A stretch of DNA of 64,000 bases. Origin: Malurus cyaneus samueli. Taxonomy: Eukaryota > Chordata > Aves > Passeriformes > Maluridae. The notes beneath the pieces are model-generated. The model worked only from the letters and a program-made list of their open reading frames with translations, was not told the origin of the DNA and ran no database searches. Positions 13,959 to 26,630 of this stretch are shown here, piece by piece. Position numbers and translations under genes: made by a program. The stretch lies in assembly GCA_009741485.1 (NCBI GenBank), contig CM019214.1:26922081-26986080 (forward strand). Direction: 5' to 3'. Position 1 is the first letter of the stretch. Every line of letters starts with the position of its first letter.

Positions 13959-16217
13959 TGCAGATTTTGCAAAAATAGACCATGGTTTGTTAAATTCTTA
14001 CTAGCAAATGAATTGAGCCTTACTCTTCCGCTGCAAATAGAAGAAATATTTTTTTTCTTCTGCCTTGAATCGGTAAGTAGAATTTAAATAAAGGAAAGAA
14101 GCTACAAATAAGTACAGAGTCCTACACTGAAGACAGTTTTTAACATTAGCCAGAAGGAGCTAACTTGTAAATTACTACAATAAAGAGAATTTCCTTGAAG
14201 CCGACAGTTAACAACACACAGGGAGTGACATGTGCAGGAAAATCTTATTTAGAAAAGTAGTGGGCAAGGATTAAGGAAAAATTCACTGTCAACCTGATGC
14301 TTCACAGTAATCTAGAATGTGATAGGAGCATAGACCAAAAAAAAAATACTTCTGATTTAAACTGTAAGTTAATTTGAAGTTTTCCATGAAATCTGGTGTG
14401 AACCAAACTCCCACACGTCTGCTCACCCATTCCCTTCCTGATGAGGACAGAGGCAGAAAACAGGATGAGAAAGCTTGTGGTTTGAGATAAAGGCAGCAAG
14501 ATTGCTTACAAGTTACTGCCACGGGCTAAACAGATTCAAGTTGGTGAAAATTGTCAATTGGAGTAGGTTCATGAAGTGAGAAACAGAAAGGCAAACATTA
14601 GAACAACACTTCTCCTCCACTTTTCCCAGGCTTCACTCCTTCACTCCAAACTTTTCTACCCTCACAAGCAGCATGTGGAGGGGAGCTCGAGTCAGGACAT
14701 GCCAGTCTCCCTCTCTGCCCTTTTTTTCTTCACACTTCTCTATTTCAGTGTGGGTTTTTCACAGGTATGGAGCTCCTTCCGGAGTGTCTGTCTGTCTGCT
14801 TGGCTGCCAGGCTGTGTCCTGCTGAGGGTCTGCTGGAGCTGATGGAACAACCCATCCCAACAGCCCCACAGCTGCCAGCACTGGGGCAGGACATGCCATT
14901 GTGTGTTTCTCAACACTCTGGGACTTTTTGTGAGAATAGATCAAAATGAAAATTCCAGCTGTGTGTATTTTCATTGTGTTTGATGGTTGTTAGTTAAAAG
15001 GAATGAATGTGTACACCAAAATGTTTTAATATTGAGGTTATGCTAGAGAAAGCCATAAAGAGATCTAGTAATCCAACAGGGGAAAAAAATCTTAGAGTTT
15101 CTTCAGTGTAGTCAAGAAAAGCAACTGATATAAATCAATATCATTTCAGAAAAATACTGGTCTAGACTTTAATATTTAAAACTATTTCACAGACATTAAG
15201 GAATTATTGCTAACATACTGCAGTGGGAGCTTAGTAAAATGCCAACACATGCAGACTGTTAGCACTAAAGATCAGCAAGCTTCAGCTAAAACTAAATCCC
15301 CTGATATTTTTTCTGCTTTAGAACCATATGCACCATGATCTTCATTTGTGCTTACAAACTTTCTTTCAACAGTATTGATGCAGAAAGTTGACAGAAAAGC
15401 AGGCAATCAAAACCAGACAGCCTCAGGGTGGCTTAAAGTTTTTTCACTTTGATTCTTGTTGATTGGGAGCCACCTACCCACAAGATTATCACACAAAAAA
15501 AATCTGTTTTCTGCAGAGAGCCTGATTAATTGATGGTAGGGATTAGGAGTTGGTGTTGCCAGTGAGAGCAGAGGAACAAAGGAAATGTTTCTGTAGATCC
15601 CTTCAAAAAATGAAATACAAGTGAGACACTGAAAATGTCAGTGTCGAGAATGCTCAGCTTCATTTGGTCTTTCTGCTTTCTAATAGGAGTGTGAATAAGC
15701 TACCTTAATTTTTAATTTTTTGTAGTTCTTGGGGGGCTGACTTTGAAGTCTTAGATTCCTGTTAACATTTTCATGCTTCCAGCATATATATTACCCATAT
15801 GTTTCTATCAAGGGGAAAACCTTTAAATTCACTGTGCAGGTTTTTGACACTGAAATTAACATTTCAAATTATAGCCAGTAGTTTATGGTCTCTTTTTCTA
15901 ACAGATACTAGAAGGAAAACAGGCATCTCCTTGCTTGAGGTCGTCCTGTGCCCAACCATGGTCCTTGTTGATCCCAGCCCCAGACCACTGACTTCTTCAC
16001 CTCTTTTATCTGGATTTGTTGCTTGAGGCTTTTCTGGCAATCACAGGACTGCTGTTGGCCCCAGTTCCCATCACCAGATCTCCTCAATTTTCTTTTTGAG
16101 TACTGTGGGACTATTCCCTGGTCAGCAAGGACGTTGACCTGCCTGGCCTGTATTCATCCTCAGCTCCTGCCTCCCTGGCATGTGTTGAGTAGCCTATGTT
16201 TGAATGCTCTCTCACAG

Positions 16218-16233
16218 AAAAAAAAAAAAAAAA
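16218..16233 (+). repeat. Poly-A run (16 bases) after a GC-richer stretch
   Basis: Sixteen A follow directly on CTCTCACAG. The ~300 bases before it are GC-richer than the neighbourhood, which is why a retroposed sequence is conceivable. Confidence 0.9.
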
Positions 16234-16676
16234 TTAACCATGTTAAAATCTTGCAGCAAAATCTGTAGTCTAGAAATGCTATCTGTGATAATCTCATTTC
16301 AGACATGATATTTATCAGAAGTAGCCAGAGATAGCGAAATACTTCTTTTGCCTCTGTGTTCTGGTATTAATATTACAAATAAAATAATAAACATGCAATA
16401 TGTATCCACAAATGCATACCTTAATATTAGTCCTTGAGATTGTGCCAGTCTCTCTTGAAATAAATTACAAAAAAAAAATAATTTGTTTTCAGACAAGTTA
16501 AGAGACAGTTCACTTAACTAATTTTAGCTGAAAGGATCATCAGTGTCCTTGTTACAGAAGAGAGAGGAATAAAAGCGTGTTTCACTAGAGTGGGAAATTG
16601 TCACTCTGATATCTACATGAGGAGGAGGTGGGAGTTTCACTTCTGAGAGAATATTCAGACTAGAAATAAATAAATC

Positions 16677-17293
16677 TCCTCAGTCCAGAAAGCCAACTGT
16701 GCCTTGGACTTCCTCCAAGGCAGCATGGGCAGCAGGTCAAAGGAGGTGGTTCTGCCCCTCTGCTCCACTCTGGGGAGAGCCCACCCACAGATCTGCATCC
16801 AGCTCCGGCATCCCCAGCAAAAGAAGGACATGGACCTGCTGGAGTGAGTGCAGAGGAGGCCACCAAGATAATTAGAGGTGTGGAGCACCTCGCCTGTGAG
16901 GAAAAGCTGAGAGAATTGTGCTTGTTCAGCCTGGAAAAGAGAAGGTTTTGCAGTGACCTAGTTGCAGCCTTCTAGTACCTGAGGGGAACCTACAGGAAAG
17001 ATGGATAGAGATTATTTACAAGGGTATGTAGTGACAGGACAGTGACAGTGTTTTAAACTGAAAGAGAGTAGGTTTAGACTAGATATTAAGAATAAATTCC
17101 TTACTGTGAGGATGGTGAAGCACTGGCACAGGTTGCCCAGAGAAGCTTTGGATGCCCCATCCATGGGAGTGCTCTAGGCCAGGCTGGATGGGGCTCTGAG
17201 CAGCCTGGGCTGGTGAAAGGTGTCCCTGCCCATGGCAGGGTGATTGAAATAGATCATCTTTGAGGGCCTTCCAACCCAAACCAGTCTATGAAA
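16677..17293 (+). mobile_element. CR1 LINE, 5'-truncated 3' end, sense to the gene
   Basis: The sequence follows the 3' end of avian CR1 in order. It begins in the last part of the reverse-transcriptase frame ('AGAAAGCC...', 'CAGCAGGTCAAAGGAGGTG', 'AAGAAGGACATGGACCTG'), continues with 'CTGAGAGAATTGTGCTTGTT' and 'GTTGCCCAGAGAAG', and ends in 'CCTTCCAACCCAAACC' and 'TCTATGAAAC'. It is severely 5'-truncated, as is usual for CR1, with many substitutions and no open frame of use. It is a dead copy sitting in the 12.8 kb intron. Confidence 0.9.
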
Positions 17294-20200
17294 CTACATA
17301 TCCTTCACTAACCATATGTAATGATATCTTTAACAGCAAAAAGGTAAAGTCCTCCAGCAACAATTAGCCAATACTTCTGCAGTGAATTAGAGCTGTAGGC
17401 CCCAGTAGTTTTTCAAGTGTACATTCTTTTACAGAATCTGAAAATATTGGCTTCCCTTTTCACATAGTAAATATTGCTGGCAGGTAGCTGTTTATATGCT
17501 GACCTTTGAAAATCAAATTCACATAATGCCAAGTGATACGCACAAGAGCTTTGAACAATGTACTCTAGCAAAAATAATGCTGTTTACAAAGATATCCAAT
17601 AAGCAGCCAGAGAAGTATTTCTACAACTTCAAACAAATAAAGTAATAGCTACATCTGAATATTTCAGTGAATGAAAATTAGTATTTAAAGAATTGTATCA
17701 TGATTTTTTTTTAATTGATTTTTTTGGACCATGTCTATCCTATTCTGTGCTGCACAGAAGCAAAATACGAATTCTGAACTGTGGTATCCCCCTAATGAAA
17801 GAAGAGTAAGAGAGGCACATCATGCATGGAGTGAAAAGAGTCTTGCTGTGTCTTCCTCTGTCAGGAAGGCAGATACAGTTAAGAGTGAGAAAGACTCAAG
17901 TATGAGAAGAGACATTGGCTTCTCAAAGCTGTTGCAAGTTTTTAGTGTGTGTTTGTGTCTGCTTGTCAAGATGCTGTTGACCTCTTGTTAAGAATGTTAA
18001 GGGCATTGGAGAATGAGACCTGCATGTTGCAGCAAGAGTGGCTTCAGGGGGTGTGTGCAATGGGTGTTTGCCAAGCAGAGCTTCAGTTTTGTGCTTTATA
18101 CTGATACAAGGAATGGGTGTTCCCTTGCAGGCTTCTTTGCATTGGATATTTTTGAGGAAAATATGTCTAATAGCAATCCTCGGTTCTGTTTACCATGTAT
18201 TCCTTTATCACTGAAACTTTTGGAAAATTACTTTTGCATTATTTATCTGAGGTTTTTCTCTTTTTTGTTGTCACTTCTATAACTATATGCTGAAGAAGGT
18301 GAGACAGCCAAAGCATGTGAAATGGCCTTGTCAGGTGTTTTTCTTTAAGAGTGAGAGGTAATTTATTTTGTAGCTTTTAGGTTATGCTCCTGCCTGTCAT
18401 CAGCACTGATACTCATCACCAAATGTGTGCCCTGCAGGGTCACTGCTGTTTCAACTGTTCCTTCTCCATCTTATCTCCTGCAGAATTTGTGAGCATGTAG
18501 CTCTCCTAAAATTTAACAGGGTATTTGGAGTGTTTTTTTCCATCGTATGTCTTTTTCTTTTTTTTAACTTTCCATTTTTTGAAATGTGAATCTGTTCCCA
18601 TAGTAGATGCCAATGTGGTTTTCTTCCTCTTTTTATTCATGCTGGCTGTCGTCCCATTTCAGCTGAATATCTAAACCACATTTCCCTTTTGAAAAGCAAC
18701 GTGAAGGTCATTCTTTGATTCAGGCAGTGAGAGTTACTTACTGTATGAGTAGCATTTTGTTGTTTTGTCTAAATTCCTGGAAAGTATCACTCCCTAGGGA
18801 AGGAGAGCAGACTCCCCAGAATTATGAACTTGATTAAGGGAAAGCATTTATTGACAAGGTCTCCTTGTCTGAGCCTCAGAGGATGATACATGAGCACGCT
18901 TGATAAATCTGCTTCTCAGCTCCCCACCAGAGAGGTCTTTGCTTGAAGCCTAATAGCTCCTGAGTTCTTGGAATTCAAAACTACGCTTCTAAAGCTGTGG
19001 CTTTAATAATTTTTATGTGCTTTCATATTTTTGTAAGGGTAGAGAAATGGAAACTATTGTTTCTGTAACACTTTCAAAGCTACTCTGGATATTTAGAAAA
19101 TGAAGTCTGTGGAACCATGTCACTTGGGTGGGTACCTCTCTTGCCAGGCTGATTTACTGCTCTTTGTTTAATGAAATATGTATCATTCCTTTACACAACT
19201 GTTAGTTTAAAGCCAGTAAAGCTGTCTTGAATAGGTTTTGGATTCACACAGACTGTGCCTTTTGTTGCACTGTAGCATGGGTTATGTGTTTTCCCCGAGC
19301 TGATGGCTGTATTGCATTTATCATAGAACACATACAGCAATTAAGGCAACTGAATGCTTTTTTTGATTTCTCTTTCAACACGAGCAGAGCCATCTTTCAG
19401 TGGCCAGGTTTTTTGTGGCCCCTGACAGATCACAAGGTTCTATAAAAGGCAATTTACAAGGAGTGAAGATCAGTATTTCACTGTTAATATAAGAACATAT
19501 TGATGTGTTAATTCTCAGACTATGTCAGGTGTAGTCAGTAGTAAATTGCTCAAAAAGGCTGAGTGGGCTCAGCTGGCCTCTGCCCTCAACCTGTAGGCAT
19601 TACTGTAATTTACATTAAAGATGATGAGGGAAATTACCTGATAATAACTGGGTCTCACTATCAGCATTGTTATTTATTTTTCATTTTTCCTCCCTGGGAA
19701 AATCAGAAACTGGTATTTCTAATTTGTGGATTGTGAAATTGGTTTTCTTTTTTGAGTGTTAAAGGTACTCTCAGACAAAAGAGGTAGTACATTGATTTCC
19801 ACCCATTTCCTCTCTCTTTGAAACCTAAAATTTTCTCTAATTGTTTACTGGACATATCAAGAGGAAGAAAAAAATGACATAAGTTCTGCAGCACTACTTA
19901 AGTATGGCTGCTTTCATCAGGTATAAAATGCTTTATTCTTTCTTTAAACTTTATTCTTTCTTACCTGAGAACATTAGAAGAAAACTTCATCTGGACCAGT
20001 GAAATTTCATCCTCTCTACTCAGTCTTCAATATTGTATGTTTTAAATGTTAAGTTAGCACTGCAAATGAGAATTAATTTTGGATGTATATTGCCCTGAGG
20101 TATTTGGGAGAGTTCTGTCACTGGGACAAGAATATTAAACTATCGATTTATTGTTGCAAAAAGCAGGAAGTAGGTAGAAAGAAAAAAAAAAAAGTAATTG

Positions 20201-21917
20201 ACATCATGTGGCATTGGTAGTTTATAAATATCATCAGGTAGTTTCAAATCATTACTCTAAAGTGTGATAAAGGCATAAAAGCTTTAGTTCTGACAAAATA
20301 CATTGATTGTTAAGAGACACTGAGAACATTCTGTGAAATCTGCATTGTGATCTGGTCTAGCAACTGTCAGGAAATAGGATTTTAAACACATTCTCCTTTG
20401 GGGACATTGTCTCATTTAATCTGTCAGGGTCATACATATATATACACATACACATGTATGTGTTTGTCTAAAATACATTCATGGGAAAGGAAAAAGAGTT
20501 AATCCAGAAACATGTAATACAGAAAACATGTAATTTTCTCCATTTCATGTCTGGATTTGTGTTTTACATTTGGTGTTTCTTAGAATCATTTAGGTGCCAG
20601 GAGTAAAAATAAGAGAATAGAAAGACAGTGCTCACAATAAACATTTCACTTCAGATCTGAAACTCTTACAAATGTGGCAGACAACAGAACATAAAGTACA
20701 CGAGCATGTTAGAAAAAGAAAATTTGGAATTCTTTGATAAACTACATATGGTACACCCATTTATACAAGTTCCAGGGCAGATTAAAACTACGAAACTTAA
20801 AATATGATTTTACCGTGAAACATGCTTCAGTTGTTTCAGTTATATAAAAAACTTCAAGAACTGTTGAAGATAAATATTAGGTTAAATACATATTAATTCA
20901 ATTAATTTATAGTTGATTACTTTTCAGCTCAGTGACAAATGTGGATGAGAAACAAAAAATCATTTATTCATATGGTTTTCTTGCTATGTCACGGCCAGGG
21001 CAGAGAGAAAGAATTTTTATACTCAAATTACATTTTCTGTAAATGGATTTAAATAATCACATAGAGCTGGAAGCAGAAGAATGAAGTCCTGAATTTTGTT
21101 TATGTATTCCAGTCAAACCGCAGCCAGTTGCTAATTTAACCACTTCACAAATTTGTTGTATCCTGTTTCTAATTTTAAACCACTTCAGACTGGAGACCAG
21201 CTTTCTTTTGGTTACAGACTGCCTTGCTTATCCTCTTTTTAATACTGTCCTTTGACAGCTGTTCTTTCAGTAGCATGCTGACACAAGCAATCTCATTCCC
21301 TTCTTTCCTTTCGTCCCCTCCTATTTGTTCCTACCTCCACACTACATTTCCTCTTGGTTTATGAGGCCTTGAAATGGTCTAGTCTCTGCTGGGGAACTAA
21401 TCCCAGTTAAAAATAACCCAGGCACACAAAAAAAGTGTTGAGTTTTAATGTAATTTGCATGACTTCACAACCTCTCAAGCAGTCAAGCTGCCAGGTTTGA
21501 GGGACTGGTCTGGTTACTGGGATGTATACATGAGGCTGAAAGAATGCGACAAAAAAATTTAATTAAGTCCCAAACACTTGAGTGGCTTCCTTAGATTATT
21601 TAATTATTTTCCCAATCACAGCTATTTCACACTCCCAGTGGGTTTCATGATACTGCAGCTGCTTTACTTGCAACTGCTCTTGCAGTCAGTAGGAGATCAG
21701 GGTGCTTTATTGGATATTCCTGATTGACTTCAAATACTCCATGATTTAAATAGGGGTAAACTTTTTGATAAATGTAGGTAAGTAAACGGTCTAAAAATAT
21801 CCGCAAAAATCTAATTACATGTTGATTATGCTTTTAAAAGCCTAGCACACAAAATCATATGCCTGTTCTTTATTGATGAATAAAATAGCAGAAGATTTCA
21901 TCCTTTTCTTTTTCCAG

Positions 21918-22042
21918 GTGTAGAGCTGAATTCCTTGCGCCAGATGAAGATACAGAGAGCTATGACGATGCTCACAGATGTCCGACAGCTCATCTCAAGT
22001 GGAGGGAGCGTGAATCAAAGGAATGATGAAGGAGTTACCCTG
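21918..22042 (+). CDS. MYO16: MYO16 exon: inter-repeat helix and ankyrin segment (residues 37-78)
   Basis: Acceptor TTTCTTTTTCCAG, donor CTG|GTGAGT. With the single base carried from the previous exon the frame is open for 125 bases, ending in phase 0. The first part ([13 protein letters not shown]) does not fit the ankyrin consensus and looks like a short helical spacer between two groups of repeats. The second part ([16 protein letters not shown], residues 54-69) fits the helix-2 and loop of a repeat, and N-D-E-G-V-T-L opens the next. The block agrees with the vertebrate MYO16 protein at most positions as I recall it, with conservative changes. The flanking introns are 12.8 kb and 3.8 kb. 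Confidence 0.94.
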
Positions 22043-25000
22043 GTGAGTGGGAACATGTAATTATCACCCTGGGAATATGCATGTATTGCAACAAGTTCAG
22101 CGTGATTGCAAAGCAATTCTCTTATAAAAGGGAAGTAAACCAAGATTTTGGTTCTGTCTGGACTTTTGAAAATAGATGTGTCAATTCCATGTATAATATA
22201 GATTTTCAAATAGGATAGTGAAGCACCTTAATGACAACTTTTTTGCTACTTGCTGTTAAATATGCAAAATAAGAATTAATAGCAAAATATTAACACCATA
22301 ATTTAAAGCTGCAGGAGATACTTGTGGTCTCTCTCTGTGAGAGAGGGGCTGAAACTCTACTCAGTAATCTCTGGTTTTGGCTCCTGTCTTCTGGCTGAGC
22401 CCATTAAAACAGTGTTTCATGAAGTGATCCCATCCTGATTTGGTGAGCTGAAGCATTCACCATATATGTGGATAAGTACTCCCACTCCCAAATTTGCATG
22501 TTATTTGTAGTCACTAGCTTTTATTATACTTATTTTCTGCCAGTTGATCTTCTATCACTTTGTTTAGTCAAGACTTCTACTTTTTCAGCTCTCAAATAAT
22601 TTTAAAATCAATGTGTCAATAAATGGCAAATCAGCATTAATATTAATCAGCAGCATTCATATTTTTAATACAATTTTTAAAGTACCTTAGGTTTTTGTGC
22701 AAATATGGTACTAATGTAATTAGAGTAGTAATAATTATTACCATTATTATAATTTCTGCATTTGCACTGAATTACATTGCATTATACTGAATTAATACAC
22801 TGAATCATTAGTATTCCATATTTTAATACCTGTGTAGTGTTTAAGCTACAACCAGAGAAGTGGTCAGCCTCATATCTGGGAATGGTTGAATCCAGCCACT
22901 GGTTCTCTCTAGAAATAGAACACTGTGACTTCTGTGGTGGCCACCCCACAGCAGTTAACTGTTTAAAAACAGGAGGGAGGCCGGGAAGGAGTGGGAAGAA
23001 ACAGCACAAGCTTTAGCTTATTTCATAAAAGCATTAATTTTGCTTCTAATTTTTGGATTTTTTTATCTAAGCTGCTAAGTCACATCATTATTGTACTTAA
23101 TTTCTATTGCTATTTTAGTCAGAATTGTCTCAGTTAAACTGAGTTATGAACTTAGATAAATATTTCTGTATAAAATCCTTTTTGTAGTTAGCTGGAATAG
23201 TTGAAATATATGTCTGAAAGATATCTAAAAGTACTGCAGGTTTGGGGAGAAAAACATTGTGGATGCTTCTTTTCCTGTTTGTTTAGTAGAATGTTGACGA
23301 AGGGAAAGTTTGCATGAGCAGGTTTTATGCTGAAATCTGATTTTTTTTTTCAAGAGGTAGATGCAAAGTAGGTAAATTTGCTTTGCTTTGAGATTTCTAT
23401 TATGTGGAACTTTTGTTTGACAAACTGATGGAAATTCAGAATTTGTCAAACAATTCTCTTTTATTCATGGGTGTTGAATCAGCCAGTCTGTGATGGTTGT
23501 GTGTATATCAAAAGGTTGTGGGAATAGTGTTTTGTTCTTCTATATTTGTACAAAAAAGACAAGTATCTTAGTTGTAAGTATCAAATTAGGTTTCTTTTCT
23601 CTTGACAGAATTTATGTCTAAGTCTATGTGTAAGAGAAGATGAATCAAGCAAGGAATTAATTGTTGTAAATACATGAATACACACATTCTCATAAATTCA
23701 TGACACCTACATATGTGCACATGCAATACAGACAGCATGATATTTGGTAAAATTAACTTTTTTGCTGTATTCTTCTGTAATAATTTTTCTTTGAAAGATT
23801 TCAGCCATCAAATATTTCCTATGAACTTTTAAACTGCTTGAAAATAGCACTTGTCAAGTTGATGTCTGAATAGAAAATGTAATTTCTTCTGTTAAAACAC
23901 ACCCTCCCTCCACCATGAAGCTACGTCAAATTATAGGAAAAAAAATTGAGCATTTTGTTCACTGGAAATCATAGCAGAATTAATGTTCTGCCCCCAAGGC
24001 AGGGGTGTTCTGCACCTTTTCCAGGGGAAGATTCAGGATGATTTGTGATGTGTTTATTCCCTCTGCATCAAGCATGTTCATAGTGAGTACTTTATACATT
24101 CCCTGCATGTGCAGCTGAACCAGAAATAGAGGGTAAGGCAAAGAATATCCTGGACTCTCATTTTAGTGTCTCCTATTCTTGTAGTGGCTTTGGAAATACA
24201 CAGTTGTAATAACAGGTTTATTGCAAGACGTTTTTATTGCCATTATCTATCCATTTCAATCACCAGAAAAATAGTATCTTCAGCTAACAATACTTTGAGG
24301 AGAAAACTACCCATGTAGTTGGGCTCTGTGGTTTGGGGTTACAGATTACAATTTATAATCTCACTTCTCAATTTCTGCAATATTCCTGTGCCCTATTCTT
24401 ACTGACTAGTGTGAGTGTGAAGTCCTTCTGACTGGGGATGAACATTGTGCCAAATTCCAAAATCAGGTCTGGTCCTCCTTGCTTCCAGAAGTGAAAGGAT
24501 TCGTTGAAATCACAGCAGAGAACTATGAGAAACTAGACTACCAAACTGTAACCTGGATCAATCTCATCATATGAAAAATGAGCCTTATATATGTTTATTT
24601 ACCATATATAAGAAACAATTTCCACCGAAACCTACAAACTACATTTTTTTTCTCTGATGGGGTTCCTTATTGCATTTCCTCTTTTACTTCATTATTACGG
24701 GAGAAAAGAGTTTTATTGCCCTATTGTATCTTGCCCTATTTCTCTGTCCACAAGACCCATTTGGGGTTATATTGTTTCTATATTTACTCTGCATATTAGC
24801 TATTTTTATTAATCAGATAAAATCCCAATATGTCTGTTGTTTATTTTTTTTCTAATATATAAAAAATCTCATTCTATAAATAACTTACAGTGGAATGGAT
24901 TGCTGATATAAATGCCAAACACATATAGAGCCTTAAATTGTTATGCTTTGCAAAAGATAATGTCCAGCTCCTCAAATCAGCCATTAACCAAGATGTTTTT

Positions 25001-25805
25001 GAGTTTCCTTTTTCCGTTTCTTGCCATTACACTTTTCATACCTTCTCACTCTTGCTGTATTTGTTACTCAGAATGACAAGCCATGAGCAAACACAGCTCC
25101 CTTTGAAGTTGTCCCTGCTTTAGCAGCAAGTTGCACTACTTGACCTCCTGAGGTTCCTCATGACCTGAGTTTCTCTCAGTGTGCTACTACGTTTTCCACC
25201 CTCCTTCTGTTCCACTTTGACTCTTAAATGAAGTTTACAGCTACAGAAAATCAACTAAAATTATTTAAACATTTACCAATTAAAATAATTAAGTATCTAG
25301 GGAAACAGTGCAAGCATAGGAAATAAATCATCTGTGGTTCAAAACTGAGGAAGTATTTTTCGTCAATAATTTCGTGCTGCACTCTCAATGTGCTTGGTTT
25401 GAGTATGTGTTAATGAATTAATTTTGGAGTAGTGTCAGCTTAACTCTGGGATATTTGAAATGCCAGAAAAGAAAGTTAGTTCTAGGCTCCAAGAGGGCTC
25501 AAGCTCTGTTGAAATGTATGATTGCATCTGGGCTCATGAAGTTTTTGAGTGTGTTTGAAAGACAGTTTGCTTGAAGTTATATGAAAACTAATAGTCAGAC
25601 TAGATTGTTTAGTTGTTCACAGTAAGCAAAAACTATTTTTCCCCTGGTGCATCTTGTTTATAAATGCTAAAACCTCAGTGTTTTTCTAGTTTTTAGTTAT
25701 CACATATATTTTGTATTTGCTGTAACTGTGATTTAGTAAAGATATGCAATAAGACACCATGCTTTAAACTATTAACATATGCAGAATTTAACTTTTATGT
25801 TGCAG
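22043..25805 (+). other. MYO16 intron, 3.8 kb
   Basis: Bounded by GTGAGT and TTGCAG. AT-rich sequence with short homopolymer runs and an AT-rich patch near 22690-22800 in which an ACTGAATTA-like unit recurs. I see no transposable element, RNA gene or additional exon in it. Confidence 0.8.
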
Positions 25806-25931
25806 CTGCATGTGGCCTGTGCTAATGGATACAAGAATGTTGCAGCTCTGATACTGGATCATGGGGCTGATCTCAATGTGGTGGATAATCAGTACTGGAC
25901 ACCCCTACATTTGGCTGCAAAGTATGGACAG
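25806..25931 (+). CDS. MYO16: MYO16 exon: ankyrin repeats (residues 79-120)
   Basis: Acceptor TTTTATGTTGCAG, donor CAG|GTAAAG, 126 bases, phase 0 at both ends. It encodes residues 79-120. [10 protein letters not shown] (79-88) finishes the helix-1 segment of one repeat, [12 protein letters not shown] (94-105) is its helix 2 and loop, and [13 protein letters not shown] (108-120) is a nearly perfect TPLHLAA..G consensus start of the following repeat. This is the best-preserved ankyrin signature in the window. The exon boundaries fall inside repeats rather than between them, as in many ankyrin genes. An in-frame ATG at 25779 lies just upstream of the acceptor in the intron and is not a start codon. 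Confidence 0.95.
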
Positions 25932-26629
25932 GTAAAGCATGATTTTTTCACCTGCTTCTCTGTTCTTTATGGTAGTCTTCTGTAGCAAAAACAAATGCTT
26001 TCAAGTCAGGGAGACTGTTCTTATTTTAATGTAGAAAACATTAATATACAGATGGCATCTTAAATGACAGAGATTGTTTGGGAATGAATCTTGTAAACTA
26101 TCAACCCCATACAGCTCAATCTACCATCAATAACAGTTTGTCTCCAGCAAAAATTCAATTTGCACTGACATTTGAGAGGAAGACAAACACTTTGTCTGTT
26201 ATTTTTTCAGAGTCTGATGTCTAAGTTTATTTAGCCAACTTTTTTTTTTTTTTGCTGTTTGTATTTCTGTGAATAAATGTCCAGGATTCACTCTGCGGTT
26301 GCATTCCAGCTGAGTTCTGGAAGTGTGCCTTGGGTTTGGCATTTGTAGGCTATGCCCAAACGTGACTTGTGCCTCTTACTAACCTGTCTTTTCAGTTTTC
26401 CTGCATCCTCACTCTCCCTGGACACGCTCAGTGAGTCTTTTTTAGTTTGACTACCCATCTCAGGGCTCACAAATCACCACCTACCCATAAGTACCTTCCA
26501 AAAACCCCTGTGATGCATCTTAGCTCAGACTTCAGAAAATAAATACAGCTCTTTACAACAAGAAAATAATAGGAGTGCAGTAAAAATAGTAGTAAAAATA
26601 GATGTGTTTGAGATTAGTTAGTTCTGCTG

Positions 26630-26630
26630 N
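26630..26630. other. Undetermined base (N)
   Basis: A single N in intronic sequence (GTTCTGCTGN). Unlike the other N at 45026 it is not flanked by a repeat. Confidence 0.99.

Noticed and set aside
15799..16268. Open frames near the 16-A run taken as a possible gene
   Set aside because: The frames are short and in different phases, have no family resemblance, and one of them runs through the poly-A itself.
25779..25985. Open frame starting at the ATG at 25779 and running through the ankyrin exon
   Set aside because: The ATG is in the intron upstream of a good acceptor, and the frame runs past the donor into the next intron. The real unit is the exon 25806-25931.
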